DNA of 64,000 bases from Eubacterium sp. AF22-8LB (GTDB lineage Bacteria > Bacillota_I > Bacilli_A > Erysipelotrichales > Erysipelotrichaceae), in the NCBI RefSeq assembly GCF_003458715.1, contig NZ_QRVI01000012.1:7715-71714 (forward strand), given 5' to 3'. Made by a program: the position numbers and the translations under genes. Below the pieces are notes generated by a model, which saw only the letters and a program-made list of their open reading frames with translations, ran no database searches and was not told the origin of the DNA. Positions 26,145-34,289 of this stretch are shown here, in pieces; the stretch's first letter is position 1; each line of letters opens with the position of its first letter.

Positions 26145-27101
26145 GTGTCGTTTTTAGAATTTGATTGTTCCGATCGAACATTTGAAGAGATTCAGATTTT
26201 TACAGGTTTTCAAGATTCCAACTTGGATATGTTGAGTAAATGCTTTAAATCTGTATTTATGATTCGTGATCAAAAAATCAAAGTGGAAGTAAATGATTCT
26301 TTAGATGAAAAAAAAGTAATTGAAGTCATTGAAGCTTGTTTTTCGATTATTGATACGCAACATCGATTGAATGCACAGGATGTAAATTATATTTGTTCTC
26401 TAGCATTTAAGAATCGTTTAAAGGACTTTAAAGCTCATCAGCTACAGGCTGTATGTAAGACAAAAACAGGTAAAATGATTTATCCAAAGACCATTGGACA
26501 AGCTATTTTATGTGACGCGATGCGTCATAATGAAATTGTTTTTGCGACAGGTGTTGCTGGTACAGGAAAAACATATCTTGCCGTAGCTTATGCGGTTAAT
26601 ATGTTAAAAAGTGAGCGAGTTGAGAAAATCATTCTTACACGTCCAGCAGTAGAGGCTGGAGAGTCGCTTGGCTTTTTACCGGGTGATATGAAAGAAAAGG
26701 TTGATCCTTATTTAAGGCCTTTATATGATGCGCTGAATGAAATGCTTGGCTTGGAAACTGTTGAAAAATATGTGGAGAAGCAAGTTATTGAAATTGCGCC
26801 ATTGGCATTTATGCGTGGTCGCACTTTAAATGATGCTGTAGTTATTTTGGACGAGGCACAGAATGCGACTTGTGCACAGATGAAGATGTTTTTAACGCGT
26901 ATGGGTAAAAACTGTAAGATGGTTGTTACAGGAGACGTTACACAGATCGATTTGATCAAGAAAAAGGATTCTGGTTTAATGCAAGCTTGTACGATCTTGG
27001 ATCATATTGATGGGATTTCAATTATTCATTTGGAAAATAGTGATGTTGTTCGAAATCCATTGGTACAAAAAATTATTGAGCGTTATGCCAAGGTTGAATA
27101 A
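26145..27101 (+). CDS. phoH: PhoH-like ATPase
   Basis: 318-residue PhoH family P-loop ATPase, linked to RNA metabolism. Walker A GVAGTGKTYLA and Walker B AVVILDEAQN are clear, with the arginine/Q-rich helicase-like motifs FMRGRTLNDA and VTGDVTQIDL. The GTG at 26145 is taken as start because GAGGAGG precedes it by 6 bases; upstream ATG 26115 lies in the rpsU terminator. In many Bacillota phoH precedes ybeY and era; here yebC follows. Confidence 0.88.
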   Translation: MSFLEFDCSDRTFEEIQIFTGFQDSNLDMLSKCFKSVFMIRDQKIKVEVNDSLDEKKVIEVIEACFSIIDTQHRLNAQDVNYICSLAFKNRLKDFKAHQLQAVCKTKTGKMIYPKTIGQAILCDAMRHNEIVFATGVAGTGKTYLAVAYAVNMLKSERVEKIILTRPAVEAGESLGFLPGDMKEKVDPYLRPLYDALNEMLGLETVEKYVEKQVIEIAPLAFMRGRTLNDAVVILDEAQNATCAQMKMFLTRMGKNCKMVVTGDVTQIDLIKKKDSGLMQACTILDHIDGISIIHLENSDVVRNPLVQKIIERYAKVE

Positions 27102-27122
27102 TTTACATTAAACTGTTATAAT
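27094..27122 (+). promoter_or_regulatory. Promoter of yebC
   Basis: TTGAAT (27094-27099), 17-bp spacer, TATAAT (27117-27122) preceded by TGT (extended -10). The -35 overlaps the end of phoH. Confidence 0.75.
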
Positions 27123-27160
27123 TGAAAACTGTAAAAAATATATTGAAAGGTGATAAATCT

Positions 27161-27895
27161 ATGGGAAGACATTTTGAGGTTCGTGCTGCTGCAATGCAGA
27201 AAACAGCCAACGCAAAGGCAAAAATTTATTCTAGATATTCTAAAGAGATTTTAGTTGCTGCAAAAAACGGTGACCCAAATCCAGATATGAACCAGACTTT
27301 AAAAAAGGCGATTGATCGTGCTAAGGCAAATAACGTGCCTGCAGACGTAATCAAGCGTGCTATCGAAAAAGCAAAAAGTAGTGCTGATGAAAGCTATTCA
27401 AGTGCTCGTTATGAAGGTTTTGGACATGGTGCAGGATCTACAATCATCATTGATTGCTTAACAGATAACGCAAACCGTACAATCGCAAACTTAAGAGCTT
27501 GTTTCAATAAATCACATTCTAAATTGGGTGTTGGTGGATCTGTATCATTTGGATATGAACACTTAGGTGTAATCGTTATTCAATATGATAATGAGGAAGC
27601 TATGATGGATGCTTTATTAGAGGCTGAAATTGAATTAAATGATATTGAAATCGAAGAAGGATATATGACAATTACTGTTGATCCAACTCAATTGGATGAC
27701 GCAAAGGTTGTTGTTGAAAAATTAATTCCAGATGTTAAGTTTGAAGTCTTAGAAGATAAGATGATTCCAAATGAAGAGGTTGAACTTCACGGTGAAGATT
27801 TAACTTTATTCAAACGTTTAATAACTTTACTAGACGAAGTTGATGATGTACAAAATGTATATCACAACGTTTCAAACTTAGATGAAGCTGAATAA
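27161..27895 (+). CDS. yebC: YebC/PmpR family translational/transcriptional regulator
   Basis: 244 residues starting MGRHFEVRAAAMQKTANAKA. Family landmarks AAKNGDPNPDMNQTLKKAID and GFGHGAGSTIIIDCLTDN are present. Members have been called regulators and, more recently, factors helping ribosomes at polyproline stretches (recalled from literature). ATG 27161 follows AAAGGTG; an earlier ATG at 27122 lies within the -10 region. Confidence 0.93.
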   Translation: MGRHFEVRAAAMQKTANAKAKIYSRYSKEILVAAKNGDPNPDMNQTLKKAIDRAKANNVPADVIKRAIEKAKSSADESYSSARYEGFGHGAGSTIIIDCLTDNANRTIANLRACFNKSHSKLGVGGSVSFGYEHLGVIVIQYDNEEAMMDALLEAEIELNDIEIEEGYMTITVDPTQLDDAKVVVEKLIPDVKFEVLEDKMIPNEEVELHGEDLTLFKRLITLLDEVDDVQNVYHNVSNLDEAE

Positions 27896-27932
27896 TTCAT
27901 TCCTAAGAAAAAGAAAAAGATAAGGATATACT

Positions 27933-28103
27933 GTAGAGAGAAAATGGCTGGTGAAAATTTTCGTAGAATCCTTGTTGGGACACTTTGGAGGAGTTGGCTA
28001 AAAACCAACCGTTGGTCGCGTTAAGACTTGAGGTGTATACTTTACGTATAAAATAAGGTGGTACCGCGTTTAAAAACGTCCTTATATTGGGGCGTTTTTT
28101 TGT
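27933..28103 (+). promoter_or_regulatory. T-box riboswitch of hisS-aspS
   Basis: Leader of about 170 nt ending in a terminator. The conserved T-box GGTGGTACCGCG is at 28057-28068; its TGGT bulge pairs with the tRNA acceptor end. The candidate specifier is in GGGACACTTTGGAG: CAC (27981-27983) is a histidine codon, and the overlapping GAC (27979-27981) is an aspartate codon, matching the two synthetases encoded downstream. The terminator pairs AAACGTCC (28074-28081) with GGGCGTTT (28090-28097) and is followed by T. TATACT at 27927-27932 may be the -10. Confidence 0.92.
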
Positions 28104-28124
28104 TTATTTAAAGGAGGAAAACGC

Positions 28125-29435
28125 ATGGCATATCAAATTCCTAGAGGTTGCCAGGATGTATTCGGAAATGAATCCTACAAATGGCAGGCTCTTGAACAAA
28201 CATTAAGAAGCTTCTGTTACATGTACAATTATGATGAGATTCGTACACCTATTTTTGAACATACAGAAGTTTTCAAAAGAGAAAATGATTCAAGTGACAT
28301 GGTAAACAAAGAAATGTATACTTTTAAACTTGAAAACTCAAAAGCATCATTAACCCTTCGTCCAGAAGGAACTGCAGGTGTTGTTCGTAGTTTTGTTGAA
28401 AATAAAATGTTCGCAAATCCTGATCTTCCTGCAAAATTCTATTATATGGGCCCTATGTCAAGACATGAACGTCCTCAAAAAGGAAGAATGCGTATCTTCA
28501 ACCAGTTTGGTGTAGAAGCATTAGGCGTAAAAAGTCCATATGTCGATGTAGAAACGATTGTATTGGCATTTTCTATCCTTAAATCATTGGGATTGAATGA
28601 TATTAAGGTATGCTTAAACACATTAGGGGATGATGAATCTCGTACAAATTATCGTAATGCGTTAAAGGAATACTTTGCGCCTTATGTTGATGAATTGTGC
28701 GGAGACTGTAAGCGTCGTTATGAACAAAATCCATTACGTATTTTAGATTGTAAAGTGGATCATGATCATGAATGTATGAAAAATGCACCTAAGATGTCCG
28801 ATTACTTAAATGAAGCTAGTCAGGAATATTTTAATACGGTATGTGAATTACTAGACAAATTAGAAATTCCTTATGAAGTGGATGATAAATTGGTTCGTGG
28901 ATTGGATTACTATACACACACTGTATTTGAAATCGTGTCTATGAATAAAGAAATGGGTGCACAATCGACTGTATTGGCTGGTGGACGCTATGATGGATTG
29001 ATTTCGTACTTTGGCGGACCTGAAGGTATGAGTGGTATTGGATGGGCTTTAGGTATGGAACGTTTATTAATTGCCTTAGAAGCAGAAGGCATTGAATTGG
29101 AACAAAAACCTGCGTTAGATGCTTATGTGATGTGCTTAGACAAAGAAGCTAGAACATATGCGTTTGAGGTATTGACTGAGCTTAGAGCCTATGGATATCG
29201 TTGTGATATGGATATGATGGAAAGAAGCTTTAAGGGACAATTTAAGGCGGTTGATCGTTCAAAGGCTAAATTAGCAATTTTGATTGGTAAATCAGAATTG
29301 GACGATAAGAAAGTTACTGTTAAAAATATTGCACATAAAGAACAGGGAACAATTGATGTTGAAAAATTGATTCCTTATGTGGATGGTATATTAGAAGAAG
29401 AAAGCCATCATCATCATGAACATGAAGGAGAATAA
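28125..29435 (+). CDS. hisS: Histidyl-tRNA synthetase
   Basis: Class II synthetase, 436 residues. Motif 1/2 region (TLRPEGTAGVVR, MGPMSRHERPQKGRMRIFNQFG), histidine-specific LVRGLDYYTHTVFE and motif 3 region (AGGRYDGL, GIGWALGMERLL) are complete, plus the anticodon-binding domain. The protein ends in an unusual His/Glu-rich tail (ESHHHHEHEGE). Strong ribosome site AAAGGAGG. aspS follows after 2 bases. Confidence 0.97.
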   Translation: MAYQIPRGCQDVFGNESYKWQALEQTLRSFCYMYNYDEIRTPIFEHTEVFKRENDSSDMVNKEMYTFKLENSKASLTLRPEGTAGVVRSFVENKMFANPDLPAKFYYMGPMSRHERPQKGRMRIFNQFGVEALGVKSPYVDVETIVLAFSILKSLGLNDIKVCLNTLGDDESRTNYRNALKEYFAPYVDELCGDCKRRYEQNPLRILDCKVDHDHECMKNAPKMSDYLNEASQEYFNTVCELLDKLEIPYEVDDKLVRGLDYYTHTVFEIVSMNKEMGAQSTVLAGGRYDGLISYFGGPEGMSGIGWALGMERLLIALEAEGIELEQKPALDAYVMCLDKEARTYAFEVLTELRAYGYRCDMDMMERSFKGQFKAVDRSKAKLAILIGKSELDDKKVTVKNIAHKEQGTIDVEKLIPYVDGILEEESHHHHEHEGE

Positions 29436-29437
29436 GC

Positions 29438-31174
29438 ATGTATAGAACACACAACAATGGAGAATTACGTTTAGCGAACGTAAATCAAGAAGTCACATTA
29501 TGTGGATGGGTAAGTAAGCGTAGAAACTTTGGAGCTTTAGTCTTCATTGATTTAAGAGATCGTTATGGTATTACTCAGTTAGTTTTCAATGAAGATATCG
29601 CTGCACAAATCAGTGAAGTGCGTAATGAATATGTATTACAGGTAAAGGGAACCGTTGTTGAAAGAAAAGACAAGAATCCTAAGCTTGAAACGGGTGAAAT
29701 TGAAGTTGTAGTAAGCGAAGTCAAAATTGTAAATACAGCTATCACTACACCTATGATCATTGCGGATGAAACAGATGCACTTGAAGATACTCGTTTAAAA
29801 TATCGTTACTTAGATTTAAGAAGACCGGTTCTTCAAAAGAACTTGATTTTAAGAAACCGTATTACTTTATTAGTTCGTAACTATTTAGCAAAATACGGAT
29901 TTACAGAAGTAGAAACACCTATTTTATGCCGTTCTACACCAGAAGGCGCACGTGATTATTTAGTGCCTAGTCGTATCAGTAAAGGTGAATTCTATGCACT
30001 TCCACAATCTCCACAGCTATACAAACAGCTATTGATGGTAGGTGGAATGGATCGTTATTTCCAGATTGCTCGTTGCTTCAGAGATGAAGATTTACGTGCA
30101 GACCGTCAACCAGAATTTTCTCAGATCGATATTGAAATGAGCTTTGTTGATGAAGAAGACATTTGGTCAATGACAGAAGGTTTAATGAAAGAAATCTTCA
30201 AAGATATCAAAGGAATTGATTTACCTGCATTTAAACGTATTCCTTACGATACTTGTATGGAAAAATATGGTTCTGATAAACCAGACTTACGTTTTGATAT
30301 GCCTTTATACAATGTGAGTGAGGTATTCACAAATACTGAATTTAAAGTATTTGAAAACTGTTTAAATGAAGGTGGCATCATCCAAGCTATGAATGTAAAG
30401 AATGGTGCGGATAAATTCTCTCGTAAACAATTAGATAAATTACAAGATTATGTTAAGGTATATGGTGCAAAAGCACTTGCGAACTTAAAGTTGACAGCTG
30501 AAGGCTTTGCGGGTAGTGTTACAAAAGTATTATCCGATGCAGAAAAAGAAGCTTTAAAAACTATGTTGAATATTGAAGAAAATGATATTGTATTCTTCGT
30601 AGCAGACAAGAAAAAGGTAGCTCAAACATCTTTAGGTGCGTTACGTGTGAAATTAGGTCATGATTTAGATTTGATCAATAAAGACGCCTATGAATTCTTA
30701 TGGGTTACAGATTTCCCAATGTTTGAATATGATGAAAATGAAAATCGCTATGTTGCGGCTCACCACCCATTTACTTCACCTAATCTAGAGGATGTCGATA
30801 AATTGATGTCTGATCCAGCAAATTGTTATTCTAGAGCTTATGACTTAGTATTAAATGGTTATGAATTATTATCTGGTTCTATTCGTATTCATGATCAAAA
30901 GCTTCAGGAAAAAGTATTCGAAGCTATTGGTATGACTTTAGAAGAAGCACATGAAAAATTCAGCTGGTTTATGGATGCATTCCAATATGGAACTCCACCT
31001 CATGGAGGTGTAGGTATTGGGCTAGAACGTTTAACTATGATTCTAGCTGGTACTGACAACATTCGTGATGTAGTTGCATTCCCTAAAACTGCTAGTGCAT
31101 CTGATTTAATGGCACAGGCACCAAGTCCAGTAGATCCAGCACAATTAAAAGAATTAGGTATTGAAACTAAATAG
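29438..31174 (+). CDS. aspS: Aspartyl-tRNA synthetase
   Basis: Class II synthetase of bacterial type, 578 residues: N-terminal OB fold (VTLCGWVSKRRNFGALVFIDLRD), motif 2 (FQIARCFRDEDLRADRQPEF), the GAD insertion domain, and motif 3 (GIGLERL). Whether it also charges tRNA-Asn cannot be judged here. Co-transcribed with hisS under the T-box. Confidence 0.97.
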   Translation: MYRTHNNGELRLANVNQEVTLCGWVSKRRNFGALVFIDLRDRYGITQLVFNEDIAAQISEVRNEYVLQVKGTVVERKDKNPKLETGEIEVVVSEVKIVNTAITTPMIIADETDALEDTRLKYRYLDLRRPVLQKNLILRNRITLLVRNYLAKYGFTEVETPILCRSTPEGARDYLVPSRISKGEFYALPQSPQLYKQLLMVGGMDRYFQIARCFRDEDLRADRQPEFSQIDIEMSFVDEEDIWSMTEGLMKEIFKDIKGIDLPAFKRIPYDTCMEKYGSDKPDLRFDMPLYNVSEVFTNTEFKVFENCLNEGGIIQAMNVKNGADKFSRKQLDKLQDYVKVYGAKALANLKLTAEGFAGSVTKVLSDAEKEALKTMLNIEENDIVFFVADKKKVAQTSLGALRVKLGHDLDLINKDAYEFLWVTDFPMFEYDENENRYVAAHHPFTSPNLEDVDKLMSDPANCYSRAYDLVLNGYELLSGSIRIHDQKLQEKVFEAIGMTLEEAHEKFSWFMDAFQYGTPPHGGVGIGLERLTMILAGTDNIRDVVAFPKTASASDLMAQAPSPVDPAQLKELGIETK

Positions 31175-31177
31175 CAT

Positions 31178-31205
31178 AAAAAGACAGGGTAACCTGTCTT
31201 TTTAT
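31178..31205 (+). terminator. Terminator after aspS
   Basis: AAAAAGACAGG, loop GTAA, CCTGTCTTTTT. 11-bp stem with U run, directly after the stop codon. Confidence 0.9.
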
Positions 31206-31210
31206 ATAGA

Positions 31211-31236
31211 AAAAAAAACAAGTCGTTAGACTTGTT
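31211..31236 (-). terminator. Terminator of the HD-domain gene
   Basis: On the minus strand AACAAGTC, loop TAAC, GACTTGTT and eight T; it overlaps the end of the gene. Confidence 0.88.
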
Positions 31237-31807
31237 CATCTAGAAAATATGTAGCCTCCATGTCGGCTGTACTTAGCGCAAATGCGAGTGGGAACAATTC
31301 AAAAGCTTTACCTACATTATTTACAGGATCACTTCCGGAAAAGCCCATATGATAACGAATCGCAAAAGCTTCTTCACGACTAATACGCATAAATGGCTGA
31401 ATCATATAGACACTTTTTTCACCATGTCCAAAAGGAATATTGTCCTCAAATTCAAAGACATCCACTTGTTGCCATTCGCCGTTGATTTTCTTATTTCGTG
31501 TACCTTTTTTATAGACATTGATCTTACATACATCATGTAAAAGGGCAACTAATGCGATGGTTTCATCGCTGTAGTGCATCTTATATGTGTCTTGAACTCT
31601 TTGTCTTTCTAGATAATCTTTTAAACAATGATAGACGTGCACACTATGTGCGCAAAGACCACCTTCCATATTGCCATGAAAACGTGTGCTTGCGGGGGCT
31701 GTAAAAAAATCAGAGTGAGGACCTTCTAGAAATTCTAGAAAGGCATCGGCTCCGTCACGATGTATATTTTCTTTATAGATTTGAATAAATTCTTCTTTTA
31801 CGTTCAT
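31226..31807 (-). CDS. HD-domain phosphohydrolase
   Basis: 193 residues. The HD signature is visible: histidine in GGLCAHSVHVYHCL, the HD pair in ALVALLHDVCKINVY, and further metal-ligand candidates in IRYHMGFSGSDPVNN. Such proteins act on nucleotides or phosphodiesters; a nucleic-acid-degrading or (p)ppGpp-type role is possible but not shown. The AGGT ribosome site lies just after the 3' end of the structured RNA on the same strand, so the RNA and this gene may share a transcript. Confidence 0.78.
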   Translation of the reverse strand: MNVKEEFIQIYKENIHRDGADAFLEFLEGPHSDFFTAPASTRFHGNMEGGLCAHSVHVYHCLKDYLERQRVQDTYKMHYSDETIALVALLHDVCKINVYKKGTRNKKINGEWQQVDVFEFEDNIPFGHGEKSVYMIQPFMRISREEAFAIRYHMGFSGSDPVNNVGKAFELFPLAFALSTADMEATYFLDEQV

Positions 31808-31825
31808 ACTTTTTACCTAAATTAA

Positions 31826-32021
31826 AAGCCCAAGAACATGAGATCTTTCCCTGTTAAGTACAGGTGGGCAATCTGTGAACAGCATTAGGATCCCCACGCG
31901 TAGCGGGTCTTCAACACAACAATTCAACATCCGATTTCCCTTATCTCGAGTGTAGGAAAAATTAATGTCCTTAGGCATTTCTATAATAACGAACTTCATA
32001 CAAGAATACAAGTCTTGACTT
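31826..32021 (-). ncRNA. ssrS: Structured RNA, candidate 6S RNA
   Basis: About 196 nt. The 5' end AAGUCAAGA pairs with UCUUGGGCUU at the 3' end (9 bp with one G-U and one bulge); a second helix pairs GUAUGA with UCAUGU. A 3'-side hairpin CCUGU-ACUUA-ACAGG followed by GGGAAAG, and inner pairing GGACA/UGUUC, fit the 6S plan of closing stem, central bubble with a small 3' hairpin, and apical arm. G-U pairs favour the minus strand. Length and the place next to aspS/hisS also fit 6S of Bacillota. The alternative is a long leader of the HD-domain gene. A 71-codon frame across it is not considered coding. Confidence 0.55.
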
Positions 32022-32042
32022 TTTAGTATCAAATGTGCATAG

Positions 32043-32071
32043 TTGCAAGTAACTTTAAAAACAAGTAAAAT
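32043..32071 (+). promoter_or_regulatory. Promoter of truB
   Basis: TTGCAA (32043-32048), 17-bp spacer, TAAAAT (32066-32071), 16 bases before the truB ATG. Confidence 0.6.
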
Positions 32072-32086
32072 ATAAAAGGTGAAATT

Positions 32087-32911
32087 ATGGATGGAATTTT
32101 AATTATTGATAAACCGTATGGTATGACAAGCCATGATGTTGTAAATTGGCTTCGTCGAAAATATAAACAAAAAAAATTTGGACACACAGGAACATTAGAT
32201 CCTAACGCAACTGGTGTTTTAGTTGTTCTTTGTGGAAAGTCATGTAAATTATTACAGTTTTTAAGTGATACCGATAAAGAATATATTGGTCAGATTGAAT
32301 TTGGAAAAAGTACATCAACCGATGATATTTGGGGTGAAGTAGAGGCTGAAAAAGAAATAAATTTAAAATTTTCTTTTCAAGAGGAACTACAAAAATTTGT
32401 AGGGAAGAATCATCAACTGGTGCCTAAGACCTCTAATAAAAAAGTGAATGGTAAAAAACTAATGGACTATCAAAGAGAAGGCTTAGAGGTTCCTAAGGTA
32501 TACAGTGATATTGAAATATATTCGATGGAAGATCTAGGTGACTATAGCTTTAAAGTGGCCTGCTCAAGTGGAACCTATGTGCGTAGTATTTGTCGAGATT
32601 TAGCTTTAAATACAAACAATTTGGGTTGTATGAAAAGTTTAAGACGAACTAAAGTCGGTCGTTTTACGATTGATCAAGCACAAACACTAGAAGATTTAGA
32701 AACGCAAGAACCTGTCTTATATCCATCAATTTATGTATTGGATCATCTAGATAAAATTGATTACCAACCGATTCAAGATGTCTATCAGGGTAAACGTATT
32801 CGTTTAGATAATCCAAACAATGAAGTTTGTATCTTAGATGCAGGTGAACCTATCGCAATCTATGAAAAAGAGCGTGAAGGTTTATTTAAAAGTAAAAGAG
32901 GTCTATGGTAA
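32087..32911 (+). CDS. truB: tRNA pseudouridine-55 synthase
   Basis: 274 residues, MDGILIIDKPYGMTSHDVVN opening. The catalytic aspartate is in GHTGTLDPNATGVL. Converts U55 in the T-loop of tRNAs to pseudouridine. The C-terminal part is short. Ribosome site AAAGGTG. Overlaps or abuts ribF, the usual neighbour. Confidence 0.95.
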   Translation: MDGILIIDKPYGMTSHDVVNWLRRKYKQKKFGHTGTLDPNATGVLVVLCGKSCKLLQFLSDTDKEYIGQIEFGKSTSTDDIWGEVEAEKEINLKFSFQEELQKFVGKNHQLVPKTSNKKVNGKKLMDYQREGLEVPKVYSDIEIYSMEDLGDYSFKVACSSGTYVRSICRDLALNTNNLGCMKSLRRTKVGRFTIDQAQTLEDLETQEPVLYPSIYVLDHLDKIDYQPIQDVYQGKRIRLDNPNNEVCILDAGEPIAIYEKEREGLFKSKRGLW

Positions 32912-33888
32912 TGGAAGTTATTCGTATTGATTATAACCATGTTCAAGAAGATTTATGTAAAAGCTCTTGCTGTATCGGTTTCTTTGATGGTTTACATACT
33001 GGGCATCAGGCATTGCTTGAAAATTGTATTCAAGTCGCAAAAGAAAAAAATGTAAAAAGTGGATTGATTACCTTTGATCCAGATCCTTGGAAAATTTTCT
33101 TTCCAGAACGCGTATGCAGACATATCACAACACTAGATGATCGTATCTTTTTGGCAAGTGCTATGGGCATTGAAGTCATGTATATCATTACATTCTCTAA
33201 GGATTTTGCTGCTTTAGATGTGGATGCTTTTCATATGTTGCTGCATAAAATGAATGTATCTTACATAACATGTGGCTTTGATTTTAAATATGCTTCAAAA
33301 AATTCAGGTAATGTTCAGACACTAAAAACACAGAATTATTTCGAAGTATCTGTGATTGAGAGTGTGAACTCAAAAAATGAAAAGATATCTTCTAGTCGTA
33401 TTGAACCTTTGATTCAAAGTGGAAAGATGGATTTGGCAAACGAACTATTAGGTTACATGTATTCAATTGAAGGTGTGATTGAGCATGGCTTTAAACGAGG
33501 AAGTACTTTATTGAATTTTCCTACCGCAAATCTTGGCGCAAATCCAGACTATTTAGTTCCTTCAAGTGGTGTCTATGCAGGCTTTGTATGTGTAAATGAT
33601 ACTTTGTATGGAAGTATGATCAATGTGGGCAACAATCCAACATTTGAAAATAAAAAGGTTTCAATCGAAGCACATATCTTTGATTTTGATCAAGATATTT
33701 ATGATCAAAAGGTTCGCTTTTTCTTTTTGAAAAAGACTCGAAATGAAATTCGTTTTGATGGATTTGAATCTTTAAAAAAACAGCTAGAATCAGATATTAT
33801 TACTTGTAAAAAGGTGATTTTAAAAGAATCGAGCTATGTGAATGAAACAGCGAAGCTTTGGGATAAGAAAGTTTTTGAGTTTAAATAA
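32911..33888 (+). CDS. ribF: Bifunctional riboflavin kinase / FAD synthetase
   Basis: 325 residues: N-terminal FMN adenylyltransferase (IGFFDGLHTGHQALL with its HxGH-like motif, SSSRIEPLIQSGKM) and C-terminal riboflavin kinase (GSTLLNFPTANLG). Makes FMN and FAD, required by Bcd and Etf among others. ATG 32911 is 9 bases after AAGAGG; the ATG at 32905 is too close to it. The FAD synthetase half keeps FDPDPWKIFFPE. Confidence 0.92.
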   Translation: MEVIRIDYNHVQEDLCKSSCCIGFFDGLHTGHQALLENCIQVAKEKNVKSGLITFDPDPWKIFFPERVCRHITTLDDRIFLASAMGIEVMYIITFSKDFAALDVDAFHMLLHKMNVSYITCGFDFKYASKNSGNVQTLKTQNYFEVSVIESVNSKNEKISSSRIEPLIQSGKMDLANELLGYMYSIEGVIEHGFKRGSTLLNFPTANLGANPDYLVPSSGVYAGFVCVNDTLYGSMINVGNNPTFENKKVSIEAHIFDFDQDIYDQKVRFFFLKKTRNEIRFDGFESLKKQLESDIITCKKVILKESSYVNETAKLWDKKVFEFK

Positions 33889-33903
33889 CTTTTTTGATAT
33901 ACT
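33875..33903 (+). promoter_or_regulatory. Promoter of the asp23-like gene
   Basis: TTGAGT (33875-33880), 17-bp spacer, TATACT (33898-33903), 23 bases before the ATG; the -35 lies within the ribF end. Confidence 0.7.
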
Positions 33904-33926
33904 TAAAGAGAAGTGAAGGTGAAATT

Positions 33927-34256
33927 ATGGCGAAAGAATATATCGAACTAGAACCAGGTAATGAATATGGTGTTATTTCTTTAAATAAGACTGTTTTTTC
34001 TACAATCGCAAAGAACGTAATTGAAGAAGATGAAAACGTTCAGCTTGCAGAAGGAACAAAACCATTTAAGACAGGAATTGTGACAAAAGTTGACGATAAT
34101 AAATTGACTTTATCGATTCCAGTAAAAGTACAGCACAAGGCAAATGTGAGTGATGTATGTTTAAATCTACAAAACAAGATCTTTGAAAGTATTTCTTATA
34201 TGACAGACTTTAAACCTGAGGCCATTGAAATTCAGGTTATTGGCTTTATCTTCTAG
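33927..34256 (+). CDS. Asp23/Gls24 family envelope stress protein
   Basis: 109 residues, MAKEYIELEPGNEYGVISLN. The pattern GVVxIxxxVxxxIA...LSIPVKVQHKANVSDVCLNLQNKI fits the Asp23 (DUF322) family, which is membrane-associated and stress-related in Staphylococcus. Start 33927 follows AAGGTG; the earlier in-frame ATG at 33894 overlaps the -10. It is the usual gene before nusB. Confidence 0.82.
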   Translation: MAKEYIELEPGNEYGVISLNKTVFSTIAKNVIEEDENVQLAEGTKPFKTGIVTKVDDNKLTLSIPVKVQHKANVSDVCLNLQNKIFESISYMTDFKPEAIEIQVIGFIF

Positions 34257-34283
34257 GAAATCTTTCAAAGGTTTCCTTTTTTT
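34256..34283 (+). terminator. Terminator after the asp23-like gene
   Basis: GGAAATC and GGTTTCC form a 7-bp stem (one G-U) followed by seven T; only about 10 bases separate the T run from the next start codon. Confidence 0.8.
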
Positions 34284-34289
34284 CAATTT

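Noticed and set aside
31826..32021. Cobalamin riboswitch
   Set aside because: AAGGGAA and a CCCGCUAC-like stretch recall it, but the B12 box near the 3' end is absent and the gene downstream is not B12-related.
31817..32032. 71-codon minus-strand frame
   Set aside because: It coincides with the folded RNA, has no family resemblance and a poor ribosome site.
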